NCBI GenBank assembly: GCA_015183035.1
Contig: JACZZP010000016.1
Location: forward strand, 744,001-808,000
From: Meloidogyne chitwoodi
Lineage: Eukaryota > Nematoda > Chromadorea > Rhabditida > Meloidogynidae
Direction of reading: 5' to 3'
Length of the DNA: 64,000 bases
In this document: in pieces, positions 15,001 to 26,108 of the stretch
How the letters are laid out: each line of letters opens with the position of its first letter
Numbering within the stretch: position 1 is the stretch's first letter
Translations under genes and position numbers: made by a program
The notes under the pieces: generated by a model
The model's database searches: none
Told to the model about the DNA's origin: nothing
The model's input: only the letters and a program-made list of their open reading frames with translations

Positions 15001-16041
15001 CAACAAATAAAAAAACATTAGCTCCACGCTTTCAAGTTGGTCCAAATGATCCAACTTTGTATGCTGTTAGACCAACAACTCCAATGAATGGTGCTTCACT
15101 TTATAGCAGTCAAAACACTCCTTCAACTGTAAATAATATTTTTATATAAATAATTTTTTTTAATTTTTTTAATTCAAATTATTTTTAAAAAATATTTAAT
15201 TATTTAATAGCTTTTTAAAATAATATTTTTTAAATAAATTATTTTTAAAATTTTTAACACCATAATTTTTAAAATCTCTTCTAATAATCCTCATGTTGTT
15301 CAATATCTCTAAAAATTAAAATAAATTATATTGTAAATTATTTTATTTAAATTAATTAAAAATTAATTAATTAAATTACAGTCACTTGTTCCCTCTACCT
15401 CAAATAACCAATTGGGTGATAACAAAAAATATTTAATTGGCGGTATATTTCTTTTTAATTAATTTATTTTTAATTAATTATAGTTGGCTCACTAAGTATT
15501 GTTGTTATGCTTGGGGCAATATTGCTTTGTGTCTTTTGTAAACGCCCTCATCAATTTTGTGCTAAAATGGCTGCTGCAGCTGCTGGAAGTCATCAAAATG
15601 GAGGAATAAGAGGACAATCATCTTCTTCTGGACCAAAATCAGGATATACACCAATTCCTCCTAATGAATTTTCTCCACAAGTTCAACATCATCAAATGAG
15701 AGAATTTGAAAGTAATAATAATGGAATAGGTGCAACACGTGTTGGGACTCTTGTGGTAAAATATAAAAATATATTTTTTGTAATTTAACATATTTTTAAT
15801 ATTAAAAAAGGGTTCAAATCAATGTTTATTACGTAATGGAAGTGGAACAATTGGTAATGGAAATAATAATACTTCTTCTGCTGTTGGATTTACTGAAAGA
15901 ACAGGAGGGCCAAAATTTACAACAATATTAGCACAAGGAAATGGAGGTGGTAATATTGGTAATACTCCACGTGAAACAATTGCAATTTCAAGAGAAGCAC
16001 AACAATCAACAAAAAGAGAATTTAAAGAGTGGTATGTCTAG
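1..16041 (+). CDS. nrx-1: Neurexin homologue, 3' part of gene
   Basis: This is a presynaptic adhesion receptor; the 5' end lies outside the window. Exons read by eye include ..42, 90-221, 267-385, several between 430 and 1216, 1384-1542, 1587-1888, 2101-2212, 2315-2404, 2496-2597, 6482-6648, 7333-7459, 10770-11013 (start unclear), 11426-11650, 13275-13799, 14974-15128, 15382-15442, 15484-15755 and 15811-16041. Exons up to 1216 make a laminin-G domain ending GFFGCMKNIRLNG. Exon 1384-1542 is an EGF repeat (NPCKNGGIC). Exons 1587-2597 make another laminin-G domain. A long Ser/Thr/Asn-rich stalk follows, then a helix (SIVVMLGAILLCVF), a basic CKR stop-transfer and a cytoplasmic tail. The last residues, EWYV, match the PDZ-binding end of invertebrate neurexins. 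The order fits LNS5-EGF3-LNS6-stalk-TM of alpha-neurexin. I see the domains directly; nrx-1 orthology is an inference from the whole architecture. Confidence 0.9.
4120..4127. repeat. hAT target-site duplication, left
   Basis: CTTAGTAC directly precedes the left terminal repeat and is identical to 5211-5218. Confidence 0.85.
4128..5210. mobile_element. Non-autonomous hAT-type element
   Basis: The ends are inverted copies of CAGTGTTTTCGTGACCGG (start 4128) and its complement (end 5210). They are flanked by identical 8-bp duplications CTTAGTAC at 4120-4127 and 5211-5218. An 8-bp target duplication and a CAGTG start are hallmarks of the hAT superfamily. Both ends carry many direct and inverted CCTGACC/GGTCAGG copies, as expected of subterminal transposase-binding sites. 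No transposase frame was seen, so it would need a helper in trans. It lies in a neurexin intron. A tRNA-like A box and B box lie inside it. Confidence 0.88.
4462..4530 (+). pseudogene. tRNA-derived sequence inside hAT element
   Basis: The sequence has an A-box-like TGGTTGAGTGG, an arm resembling an anticodon stem, and a canonical B box GGTTCGAGTCC at 4513-4523. A convincing acceptor stem is not apparent. It is probably a captured tRNA or SINE head that retains RNA polymerase III internal promoter boxes rather than a working tRNA gene. Confidence 0.5.
5211..5218. repeat. hAT target-site duplication, right
   Basis: CTTAGTAC directly follows the right terminal repeat and is identical to 4120-4127. 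Confidence 0.85.
5300..5397. mobile_element. Degraded MITE related to the 48187 element
   Basis: The stretch begins GGTATGGCTAAGTTTCG and ends TTTTGCCCATCCTTG with internal TTTCGTATTTCGG motifs. It resembles the intact element at 48187-48339, which begins CAGGGATGGGCAAG and ends TTGCCCATCCCTG. No target duplication can be made out, so it is an old or truncated copy. Confidence 0.45.
7460..10769 (+). other. Neurexin intron, 3.3 kb
   Basis: Apart from the antisense tRNA-Leu near its start, I see no gene. The sequence is T-rich with homopolymer tracts, and the 7403 open frame is an exon running into this intron. No convincing splice acceptor precedes the next exon at 10770. Confidence 0.5.
7744..7836 (-). 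tRNA. tRNA-Leu(AAG) with an 11-nt intron
   Basis: Read on the minus strand, the acceptor arms GGCGAGA and TCTCGTC pair over 7 bp (one G-U) and a discriminator A follows. The D arm is GGCCGAGCGGTCTAAGGC and the T arm GTGGGTTCGAATCCCAC is perfect. There is a type II variable arm, as in leucine tRNAs. The anticodon stem CTGGT/ACCAG closes a loop reading TTAAGG, then AAAGCTTAAAT, then C. This places AAG at positions 34-36 and an 11-nt intron after base 37, the usual position. The gene lies antisense in a neurexin intron. Confidence 0.88.
10770..11013 (+). CDS. Possible alternative first exon of neurexin
   Basis: The exon opens with ATG and ends at a good donor in the phase used by the following stalk exons. 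No in-frame acceptor AG was found upstream that would join it to exon 7333-7459: the nearest AG (about 10707) leads to a stop in the needed phase. It may therefore begin a short neurexin form lacking the laminin-G domains. The first 30 residues are only weakly hydrophobic. An acceptor missed by eye is the alternative. Confidence 0.4.
11651..13274 (+). other. Neurexin intron, 1.6 kb
   Basis: AT-rich sequence without supported exons. The open frame on the minus strand at 12134-12379 is low complexity and has no splice or homology support. Confidence 0.5.
13800..14973 (+). other. Neurexin intron, 1.2 kb
   Basis: AT-rich; nothing recognised apart from splice borders. Confidence 0.5.
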
Positions 16042-16529
16042 GGAAAAGATAACAGTGAACTTTTAATTTTTTTATAATTTTATTTTTTATATTTTTTGGA
16101 ATATTTATCAATTTGTAACAAAATTAAAATATATTATTACATTAAAAAAATTAAAAATAGATGTGAATCATTAAAGTATGTCTAGTCATTAATTTTTTAT
16201 CAATCTCATTAATTAATTAATTTAACTTTATTTAAAAAATCATTTTTTTATTCATCTGCTCAATTTTTGCCTAATTTCTATTATATTACTCTTAACAATT
16301 TTTTGCTTTAAAATAAAAATATTAATTTGCCCAATAATTTTGTAATCTCTCACTTTCTTTATTTTTTAATTAAAAAAGGCTTTCCTTTAATGTATAAATT
16401 TTTTTTAAATTATTTAAAGAACTCAATGAAATTTTTTTTCTGTTTTTATTCTGAGACGACATTTAATCTAAATCCTAATATTTTGTTGTATTTAATTAAG
16501 TTTCCTATCCTTTAAATTTTCTTATTGCT

Positions 16530-16959
16530 TCAGGCGCATAACATTTGCCCATATTTATTCTTTTTACGCAGTTGTGAGCAACAATGGGAATCAGATGATG
16601 ATCCCTCTTAAATTAAAAAATATAAAATTTATTAGATATTTTTATAATTTATTTGTTTAAAAAATTTAATTTAATAATCTCTTTTAATATTTTAAATAAA
16701 AAATATTAAACTTACGTCCACTTTTTAAGCAACATCTTTCATATGTGCAGTATTGATTAAGTGGGCAGCATGTAAATTTTCCACAACAGTTCTGTGCTCT
16801 AACATCGCAAGCTATAATATTTAAAAAAATAATTACACTGTTACAATATATATTTTAATAACGTGTATCGTAATCTGATATACATCCACCTCCTTTTGAT
16901 TCATTAATTAAAGTTAAAATAATTGTTACAATAAAGAAAATAATTATATTATTAGCCAT
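16530..16959 (-). CDS. Small secreted cysteine-rich protein 1
   Basis: This three-exon gene was read on the minus strand. Exon 1 starts at 16959 and encodes a signal peptide (NNIIIFFIVTIILTLI) followed by ESKGGGC. Exon 2 (about 16707-16811) has paired cysteines CC..CC and ends with a CC pair before the donor. Exon 3 ends ...MLCA and stops at 16530-16532. Two paralogues at 21340 and 30068 keep the same exon phases, the HCCS motif and the C-terminal Cys-Ala. Twelve or so cysteines in a mature peptide of about 70 residues suggest a disulphide-rich secreted protein. The family is not one I can name; a parasitism effector or a defence peptide are both possible. It is tail to tail with neurexin. 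Confidence 0.75.
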
Positions 16960-18580
16960 TTAGTTAAATTAATTTTTTAATTCTAAATTATTTAAATTCA
17001 ATTACTTATATATTAATTTTAAAATAAAATATAAAAGTAATATTTAATGCTGAAGAAGGATTGTTAAACCTCAGCTAATCCTTAATAATAAATATAGATT
17101 TTATTGCTAAAATATCATAAAATTTTAATTTATCCAAAAATTATAAACTTGATATTTTATAAAATAAAATAAGTAATTTTTAAAATAATTAATTAATAAA
17201 ATTATATTTTTATATTTGATAATTTTGAATAAATAAATAAAAATTTTTTAGTAGATACTTATTAGTTGAGTGGAGTATTAACAATTCAAAATCATTTATA
17301 TATATCAATTTTTTTAGGTAAATGTCCAAAACACAATAAATTATTGTTCTAGGATTAACAGAATACACAAAAGTCCGCAAGTTTTTGTCAGCAAATAAAT
17401 AATATTTTATTACTTAATTATTCTTTTATAGAATATCATCAAATACATCAATTTCTCTTCTTTTCACATCTTCACTCATTAGAAATTTGCATTTTGAAAA
17501 ATAAATATTTTTATGCAGACTTTTTTGAATAAAACAATCAAGTACCAAAATGTTATTTAATCAGTTGATTTTGCATATTTATTTTATTAAAAAAGAATAT
17601 TTAAATACTATTTGCAATTTCTCTAATTAATAGTTAATTTTTTAGGGCTCTTCTCTAATCTTTCCCTTTTTTACAACAAAATTATCGTTTTGACGAGTAA
17701 TAAAATCAGTCAGGGCTTATAATTTATTCGAATGTTGAGCGGGATCGAGATCCCGAATGGAACGTGTCGGAAGTATCACAACTTTACTGAATCCCAATTT
17801 CGATTTTGTCAATCTCGAGACGTAATAATATCCAATTTTTTTCTTATATTGAAATTTTCAAATACCGATTTTGGTCGGGATCCCGATCTCTCTCAACTAA
17901 TTTATTCTAATCTTTTGTGTTTTTCTACCGCAACATTTATGATTGGTTCTTTTTCCATTAACAAATAAATTAAGTTGTTCAATATATGTATGTATTTTTT
18001 AATAATCTCACATTTTTCATAATTGTTAATACCATAAATGTTAATCCTTCTTACTTGCACAAGAAATTTTGTTGAAAAAAAAAACAGTGTGAGAAGGAAA
18101 AAAGGAAACAAGTTTAATAAAAATACAATAATTAATTTGTAAAAAATTCAAATATAAAATCAAAAATAGATGTAAAACCTTAGAATTATTAAAACAAGTC
18201 TAGTCATTAATTTTTTTGTCAATCTAGTATTTAAATTAATTAATTTTATTTAAAAAATCATCCTTATTTTTTACTTGGGTTTCTCACCCATGTTTTCAAC
18301 AACTTTAACCGATAATTAAAATTATTAAAAATTACTTTATTTTTTTTATTCAACTACTCAATTTTTGCCTAATTTTCTTTAGATTACTCTTTTCTAATTT
18401 TTGCTTTAAAATGATAATAATTTGCCCAATAATTTTATAATTTCTCACTTTTTTTAATTTTTTAATTAAAAAAAGGTTTTCCATTTAATGTATAAAAAAT
18501 TTTAATATTTATTATTTATTTTTGAATCGAAATTATATTTTTTTTTTAATATTTTTTTAAATTATAATTTTAGTTGATTC
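16960..18580. repeat. Duplicated upstream block, copy 1
   Basis: The stretch from about 17040 to 17990 matches 21840-22800 in order and strand. Shared landmarks are AATCAGTTGATTTTGCATAT, TTTATGCGGACTTTTTTGAA-like text, TTATCGTTTTGACGAGTAAT and a region rich in GATCCCGA motifs. It lies upstream of a cysteine-rich gene in both copies, so it may hold its promoter. Short frames at 17732 and 17902 are shadows of repeats. No gene recognised. Confidence 0.6.
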
Positions 18581-18589
18581 GAGAGAAAT

Positions 18590-19045
18590 ACTTTTATTTG
18601 ACAAAACAGCAGAACCATAACTTGCTTGAGGAGTTTATGGTCTAGCTAGCCTTTTGCATATCCAACTCCTGTAATTTTTTTTAAATTTATTTTTTAATAA
18701 GGAAATAAATTTTGTAAAAAAATAATTTATTTAAAAGAGTTGACAGGAAATTAAAGAAAAAATATATTAGGAAATACCTATTCTTAATCGGAAATAGATT
18801 TTTGATCAGGAATAGATTTTTAAGAAAATTAAATGGGAAGATAATTTATATAAAGGTGAGGGAGTGATCTTTTCTCATTCTATGGTAGTAATTTTAAAAT
18901 ACTTAATCTAATTATATTTTAATTTATTATAATTTAATTATTTTACCATCCTCTTCTGGAGTTCTTTTAACTCCACTATCTCCAATATCGCCTGAAAGTC
19001 CAATTTCTCCTTCAGGTCCTTCATTTCCAGGCTGCCCATCTCTAG
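18590..19045 (-). pseudogene. Collagen exon fragments
   Basis: Minus-strand text at 18947-19045 is a near copy of the Gly-X-Y exon at about 25205-25320 of the intact collagen, but interrupted. Text at 18590-18680 joins pieces that lie 400 bases apart in the intact gene (near 24370 and 24800). The fragments lie just upstream of kinase 1, as the intact collagen lies upstream of kinase 2. This is therefore the decayed collagen of the other array unit. Confidence 0.7.
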
Positions 19046-19075
19046 AATTTTTCTTATAAATATTAAAATATTTAG

Positions 19076-21188
19076 ATGAAGCTTAAAATAATTTTTTTAA
19101 TTTTTATTTTAATATTTATTCAATTTTCGTTTGAGGTTAACGAGGAACTAAGAAATAAAAGAAGAAGAGAAAAAGCAAATAGAAATTATAAAAGACAAAA
19201 ATCAAAAGAAAAATCAGAAAAATTAGTAGAAGAAAAAGCACAAATATGTTCTTGTCATCGAAAAATATATTATTCATTTCAGAAAATAAATGATTCAGAA
19301 TTTTATTATGAATTTAAAAATAATTCTGGTAATTTAAATTTATTAGGAGAAGGAGGAACAGCTAAGGTAAAATTTAATAAATATATTTATTTTTCTTATA
19401 AAAAATGATAAATATTTTAATTAAAAAAGCAATTTTTTAAAAATAAGATTTTCTTATGCTTGTCAAAGTTTTAAACATTTTTTTAAATTTAAAATAATTT
19501 ACAATTAGAAATAAAATAAAAAAATTCATTTTCCCATAGGTCTATCATGTATATTCTTTTGAAAAAAATAAATGTTATGCAGCAAAAAAATTTAAGGAAA
19601 TAGAATATTTTGAAAAAGAAAAAAAATTCTATAAAGATTTGAATGAAAGAGTAACTGAAAAAAATTTAAAACAAAATATTATAAATTTAATAAATTAGTA
19701 AAATATATTTATTTTAATTTATTAAATAATATAATTATTCAAAATATTTAATTATAAAAATATATATAATTAAATATTCATAAATGCTTAATTGTTATAA
19801 ATATTTTAATATTCATCCGAAAATTATTAATTTTTATTAACTACTTAACCCCTCTCTCAAAAAAATTTCAATTAAAACTTTTAAAAAATTTAAATAAATA
19901 TTTAATAATATTTAATATTTTTTAGTAATGAAAACAATAATACAATATTTATGGAAATTGCTGATATGGATTTAAAAGAATATATTAAAAATAAAAAAGA
20001 AAAAGTATATATTAAAATATTTTATTTAAAAAATATAATTATTTTATAAATTTAGTTAACGGAAAATGAATTTTTAAAAGAAGTTTATCCTTTAATTAAA
20101 AAAATAATTTTAGTAATTATAAACTTTCATGATGGTAAAATTTTTTAATTTTAAATATTAATTATATGTATATTTAAAAAAATAAAATATTTATTAGTTG
20201 CTGTTCATTTGGATTTAAAACCTCAAAATATTTTAATAATTGATGGAGAACCAAGACTTAGTGATTTTGGATTTTCACAATTAAAAATTAAAGTAATCTA
20301 TTTAAATAATTTATAAAAATAATTAATTTAAGCTAAATGATGAAAGAAATTATTATGGAACATTTCAATTTATGAGTCCTGAAGTAGCTATAAATGGACT
20401 TGTATGTTTTTTTTAATTATTTATTCTCTAATATTTAATAATTATTTAATTATTTATATTTTTTAAATTTTTAATAAAATATATAAGTGAAAAACAATTT
20501 AAAAAATAAATATTTTTAATTAAAATATTTTATTAAACATTTAACTATCAAAAATTAACATTTTTAGCAGTCAAAAAATGCAACAAAAGCTGATATTTGG
20601 GCTCTCGGTATTATAATATTTCAAATGCTTTTTGGCTTTGATAAATATCCATACACTGTTGTGGATAATGAACATCAACAAATTGTATTTTTAATTAATC
20701 AAAATTCCGAAAATTTTAAACAACTTGTCTATTCAAATATTTTAAAAATAAAAAATGAATATTATAATATTAACAATTCTTTAACTGATGAAATAATTAA
20801 AGTTATTAAGGTATTTTTTATTTTTATAGAATTTAAATTTCGATTATTCAAACATTTCTGAATATTCAAATAAGTGTATTTGGAAATTTTGATTTTCAAT
20901 TCGGTCCAATTTTTGATTGTTTTCTTTTTAAATTTTTATTTTCAATATTTTTTTACTTTCGAAAATCTCTAAATTCAAATCTCAATTACTTCTTATACCT
21001 GGAAAGTAGTTGGGATCTAAATTAAAAATTTTAAATCTTTTCTCGGTTTTGTTTTTCCGATTTCTGAGCTATTTTTTTCCATACCTATATTAAATTAAAA
21101 AATAATAATTTTATTATTATAGAATTGTTTAACTTCAAATCCTGAGGATCGTCAAGAAGCCTATCAACTCATTAACTTAATGAACTAA
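19076..21188 (+). CDS. Secreted protein-kinase-like protein 1
   Basis: Eight exons: 19076-19366, 19540-19697, 19926-20004, 20056-20134, 20198-20292, 20333-20401, 20568-20810 and 21123-21188. The ATG follows TTTAG directly, as at a trans- or cis-splice acceptor. A signal peptide (IIFLIFILIFIQFSF) is followed by a Lys/Arg-rich segment with a CSC motif. The kinase fold follows: glycine loop LLGEGGTAKV, lysine in CYAAKKF, catalytic loop HLDLKPQN, metal-binding DFG, FMSPE for APE, and the DIWALG motif of subdomain IX. The HRD motif reads HLD, so the usual arginine is replaced. A kinase with an N-terminal signal is unusual. It could act in the secretory pathway or outside the cell, including as a host-directed effector, which is speculative. 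It converges on cysteine-rich gene 2, 150 bases downstream. Confidence 0.82.
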
Positions 21189-21339
21189 AATTTAAAAAAT
21201 CAAAACTATTAATTCAAATAACTCAAAAAATTTTTTTCCCTATTTTTTATTCTGAAATGACATTTAATCCAAATTTTGAATTTATTTAATTAATTTTCAC
21301 CGAACATTTTTATTTTATTTTTTAAATTTTCTGATTGCT

Positions 21340-21765
21340 TCAGGCACATACCGTTCCATAAGGACTATTTGTAAGCTTACCTGAGCAACAATGTTGACTA
21401 TTTCCTGAGCCATCTTAAATTAAAATAAAATATTTGAATTAGGTATTTAAATATTTTATTTTTTAAAAAATTTAATTTAATAATTTTTTAAAATTAAATA
21501 AAAAAAATAATATATACATCTACTTACGGTTTTTTGGTAAGCAACATTTTAGTGCTATACAAGGTGAACCCGAGCAGCATACTGTAGGAGTACAACAATC
21601 AGTATTACGAATAGGATCGCATGCTATAATATTTATTATTTTAAAAAATTAAACATAAATTAATTTTTAAAAACCTCCTCCGACATTTGAACATCCTTTT
21701 GATTCATTAATTTTAATTAAAGTTAAAATAATTGTAACAATAAAGAAAATAATTATATTATTCAT
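21340..21765 (-). CDS. Small secreted cysteine-rich protein 2
   Basis: Three exons on the minus strand, paralogous to 16530-16959. The signal peptide is NNIIIFFIVTIILTLI, then ESKGCSN. The middle exon carries CD, DCC, VCC, PC and KCC cysteines. The last exon carries QHCCSGK and ends VCA*. The final codons overlap a motif (GATTGCTTCAGGC) conserved downstream in all three paralogues. It lies tail to tail with secreted kinase 1. Confidence 0.75.
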
Positions 21766-23058
21766 TTTATTTTTTCTAAATTTTTTATTAATTTAATTAA
21801 TTATAAATATTATTTTTTAAATAAAATTTAGGAGTAATATTACTTATATATCAAGGCTGAAAAAATTGTATTCTTAAAATTCAGCTCACCTAATAAAGAT
21901 AAATTTTATAGTTAAAAATATAAAAAAAGATTAAGAAATTAAAAAAATAATTTAAAGAATTATTTTTTAATTTAATGAAAAATTATAAAACTGATAAAAT
22001 ATTTTTTTTGGAATTTTATAAAATAGATAGATAATTATTTTTATTAAAATAATTTAGAATAAATAAATATACATCATTTTGTAGTAGATATTATTCATTT
22101 TATTTCAGTTGAATATTAACCATTTACAATAATTTATATATACAAATATTTTTAAGGTACAAGTCCAAATTCCAATAAATTAATGTGTTCGAGGATTAAC
22201 ATAAAATATTTTGGTACTTAAATATTTTGAGCACAAAGTCCGCAAGCTTTCAATAAATATTTTATTAATTATTATTTACTAGAATATCACCAAATGTATA
22301 AATTTCTCTTTTATTTACATCATCCCTCTTGTTGAGTAAAATAAATATTTTTATGCGGACTTTTTTGAATAAAACAATCAATTACCAAAATGTTATTTAA
22401 TCAGTTGATTTTGCATATTTATTTTATTAAAAAAGAATATTTAAATATTTCAATTTATCAATAGTAATAGTTAAGTTTTTAGGGCTCTTCTATCATCTTT
22501 CCCTTTTTTACAACAAAATTATCGTTTTGACGAGTAATAAAATCAGTCAGGGCTTATAATTTATTCGAGTGTTGAGCGAGATCACGCATTCGGGACTGAC
22601 TTTTCTGAATCCCGATTTGAGAGATCGAGACGTAACACGATACAGGTTTTTCCTGATCTCGGTCGAGATCGAGATTGAAATGTTCAAATCCCGTCTCTTT
22701 CAACTCTAATTTATTCTAATCTTTTGTATTGCTCTACCTCCACATTTATGATTGTTTCGTTTTCCATTAACAAATACATTAATTTATTCAATATTGTAAT
22801 GTTTTAATAAAAATGGTAATGTGACTCTTCTCACATTTTTCATAATTGTTAATACAAAATATTTTAATCCTTATTACTTGCACAAAAGAAATTTTGCTGA
22901 AAAATGGCGAAGGAAACTTAATAAAAATACAAATTGTTGTATAGTAAAAAATTTTTTGATTCATGAAATTTTACATCAAATTTTAAATCTAGATTAATAA
23001 TTTTTTAATTTAATTTAATTGCATTATGTATTTTTTAAATGCTACAAAACTAACTTAT
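21766..23058. repeat. Duplicated upstream block, copy 2
   Basis: This matches 16960-17990 over most of its length (see that entry), diverging in the GATCCCGA-rich part. It lies 5' of cysteine-rich gene 2. No gene recognised. Confidence 0.6.
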
Positions 23059-23540
23059 AAGGGAACATATCAACATGCTACTCCCCGATTTTGGTAAAAG
23101 TTATACCATTCGAAAGAGCTTATTAAATAGGTACAGAATCTCATTTTTTACGAGCCCTAGTTAAGGTATCGCAAAGTTACGAGCTTCTAAAGTTTCGAAT
23201 AAATGTTCCATTTCCTCATTGAAATTCGTTCCTTTCTCTCTACTCTTTACTGCGTCCTTAAGATCACTCTTCTCTTTCTTTTCTTTTCCTTGCAGCGGCC
23301 ATCAGTTACACGAAGAAAAAAGAGGAAAAGAAGAGAAGGCAAGTGGCCGCTACATGTAAAACAAAAAGAAAATAGTGTATAGAGGTTGTGGAGAGCCTTT
23401 TTTTGCAATTTTAAAAGCTCGTAACTTTAAGATACCTTAAATAGGGCACTTAAAAACTTAGATTCTGCACCTACTCATAAGCTCTTTCGAATGGTAAACT
23501 TTTACCTAAATTAGGGAGTAGCATGTTGATATGTTCCCTT
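23059..23540. mobile_element. Foldback element with long inverted repeats
   Basis: The left end, AAGGGAACATATCAACATGC, recurs inverted at the right end (finishing GATATGTTCCCTT at 23540). The inverted similarity runs inward for roughly 130 bases and includes TACCATTCGAAAGAGCTTAT. The centre has a second GC-richer imperfect palindrome around GCAGCGGCC/GGCCGCT. The whole 482 bp could fold into one hairpin. No clear target duplication and no reading frame were seen. Confidence 0.75.
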
Positions 23541-24105
23541 GTTAGCAAAAAAATATTAATTTTAAAATAATTAATAATATTAATTATTAGAAATATAATT
23601 TTTTAAAATAATTTTTTTTAATAAATAAAATTGTGTTTAAATTTAATTTTATGTAGAAGTAACAATTTTCAAAATTATTTATATATATAAAATTTTAGGT
23701 AGAAGTGTCTCCATTTATTTTTATGATAAAAAAATAAATTTTTAATTTTTAGTCATTAAATTTTATTTTATTTTAAAATAAAATTTATTTAGTTGATTTT
23801 ACCTTTAATTTTTAAAAATCATTCATTTGAAATATAAATTTTAGAATATTTTAATTTTTTATTTTCTCAGCTTTTTACTATATATATTTTTAACTTATTA
23901 TTAATAGATTTCAGATGATTTTCTCTTTGAAAAAAAATTGATTTGGTATGAATTAATATTATTTAATTAAAATTTTATTTACTTAATTAAAATATAAATA
24001 TTAATTTAATTAAAATATTTATTATTTTAATTAATTAATTTATTATTTTTGCTTGAAATTATTTAAAAAAAAATCAAAATTATAATGATAATATTATTAT
24101 TATTA
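23541..24105. other. Intergenic AT-rich stretch
   Basis: Nothing recognised. It is the 3' flank of the collagen gene that reads leftward. Confidence 0.5.
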
Positions 24106-26108
24106 TTAGAGAAGATGTCTTCGTCTTAATGCAGCATGGACAAGTTTATTATATGCAGATAAACGTCTACTTGAAGTTGATTGGTCTCCATTATTTTTTT
24201 CAGTATTATTTTCTGATACTGCTAAAAAATTAAAAAAATAAAATAAAATATTAATTAGTTACCTTTTTCTGTTCCTCCACTATAACCTCCTACTCCCTCA
24301 GTTTTAGTAGCTCCATAAACCCCAACAACTTCTGACTTTTTAGGTGATTCGGGAGGAATACTTTTATTCGGCACAGAAGAACCATAAGTTGCTTGAGGAG
24401 TTTCTGGTTGTTGTTGATATGGAGGTGATGGAGATGGAGAGGAAGGAATAGCAGGACCTACGTCTATTCCCTTTGAACGTTCTGGACATGGGCAATACTC
24501 TGCATCAGCACCTATTTTACAAAAGAATAGAGAAAATTATATTTAAATAATTAAAAAAAAACGATTTATAATTTACCAGGTAATCCTTGGGCACCAGGGC
24601 CTCCATTTATTCCATCCTTGCCTTTGTCACCGCGAGCACCAGGCGGACCAATCGCTCCTTGTGGACCTTTTTTTAATTTTAATTTTTATAAATATACACT
24701 TTATACCAGGAGGAGCATCATCGCCACGATCTCCTGTGGGGCCTTCATCTCCAGTCTCACCAGATGGTCCTCCAGGCCCTTTTGGTCCAGGTTCGCCTTT
24801 GGCATATCCAACGCCTGTAAACATTTTTTAGGAAATTATTTTTAATTTTTAATAAAGAAATAAGTTTTGCTATAAATAATTTGATTTAGAAATATGTCAG
24901 TACATTATCGAAAGGACTTTTAATTAAATATTTCTTAATCGGAAATAAATTTAAAGGAGAAAATATAAGAAAATCAAAGAAGAGGAAAATATGAGGAGGA
25001 AGTCATCCTTTTTCTCAGATTTAATAAAGGAAATAATTAATTAATATTTTAGGAAATATTTCTTAATCGGAAATATATTTTTAAAGGAAATTAAAGGAGA
25101 AGAGTGTCATTATTTAATAAAATGATATACATATGTCTTCCTTTTTCATTTAATTTTATGGGAGTAATTTTAAAATATTTATTTTAACTATATTTTAATT
25201 ATTTTACCATCCTCTCCTGGAGTTCCTTTAACTCCACTATCTCCAATATCGCCTGGAAGACCAATTTCTCCTTCAGGTCCCTCATCTCCAGGTTGTCCAT
25301 CTCTACCAGGTGCGCCGGGATATCCTTAAATAAAATTTGGTTCTCCTATTAATAATTTATTATTTAAAGACCTTTTGGTCCTTTTTCTCCTCTCGGTCCT
25401 CTTTTTCCTTTATACCCGGGCAAACCAGTTGGTCCAGCTGGGCATTTGCCACAACCTGTATTTGTTATACTACTTTCTCCATAGGCATTTCCCTCAGAAG
25501 TAACTTGACTACTTCCAGGAGAACCAGCTTGACCAGGCTCACCATCCATTCCTAAGAAATAAAATAAACAAATTAATAAAGACTCTAACGTAAAAAAATA
25601 ATAATTGAATTCTACCTGGTTCCCCTGGCTCTCCTCTAACACCTTTAGGTCCACTAGGACACTGGTTCTTCGGAGGTGTTGATTTAACATTTGCATTTTC
25701 ATCTTTTAATAAATTAAAAAATAATATTTTATTTTAATTAATTTAAGAACCGGGCAGTTAATTAAAATTTTAAATTTTTACATTGTCTTCGTTTTCGGGT
25801 ACTTTCTGTAGCTCTTTCTATTCGAGTTAAAACATTTTGTTCCATTATTGTATTCCACATTTGAGAACTCTATTTTAATAAATTTAAAAAATAATTATTT
25901 TATTAAATTACCATATCTTCAACAATTTGTCTCTTTTGTGTCATTTCCTTTTCAAGATTTGCCAAATCCATAATCCTTTAATATATTTAAAAATATTAAA
26001 TATTTTTAAATTTATTTACATTAATGGAACACCAAATAGCATAGTTACAAAGGAAATTAATGCAAGTCCAGCAGCTATATTTACCGTTACTTTTGGAAGG
26101 TCATTCAT
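24106..26108 (-). CDS. Cuticle collagen
   Basis: A multi-exon minus-strand gene. The start at 26108 is followed by a short cytoplasmic stub and a membrane helix ([15 protein letters not shown]). A conserved-type N domain follows with a basic cleavage site (TRKRRQ, as in subtilisin-processed cuticle collagens). Gly-X-Y blocks in exons around 25660, 25550-25375, 25320-25205, 24800-24700 and 24665-24575 are broken by cysteine clusters ([21 protein letters not shown]). The tail is Pro/Ser-rich and the last exon ends near RRRHLL. The layout is that of nematode cuticle collagens, which assemble as secreted trimers in the exoskeleton. Exact family is not assigned. Confidence 0.88.

Noticed and set aside
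24618..24845. Open frames on the plus strand opposite the collagen exons
   Set aside because: Antisense shadows of Gly-X-Y coding sequence.
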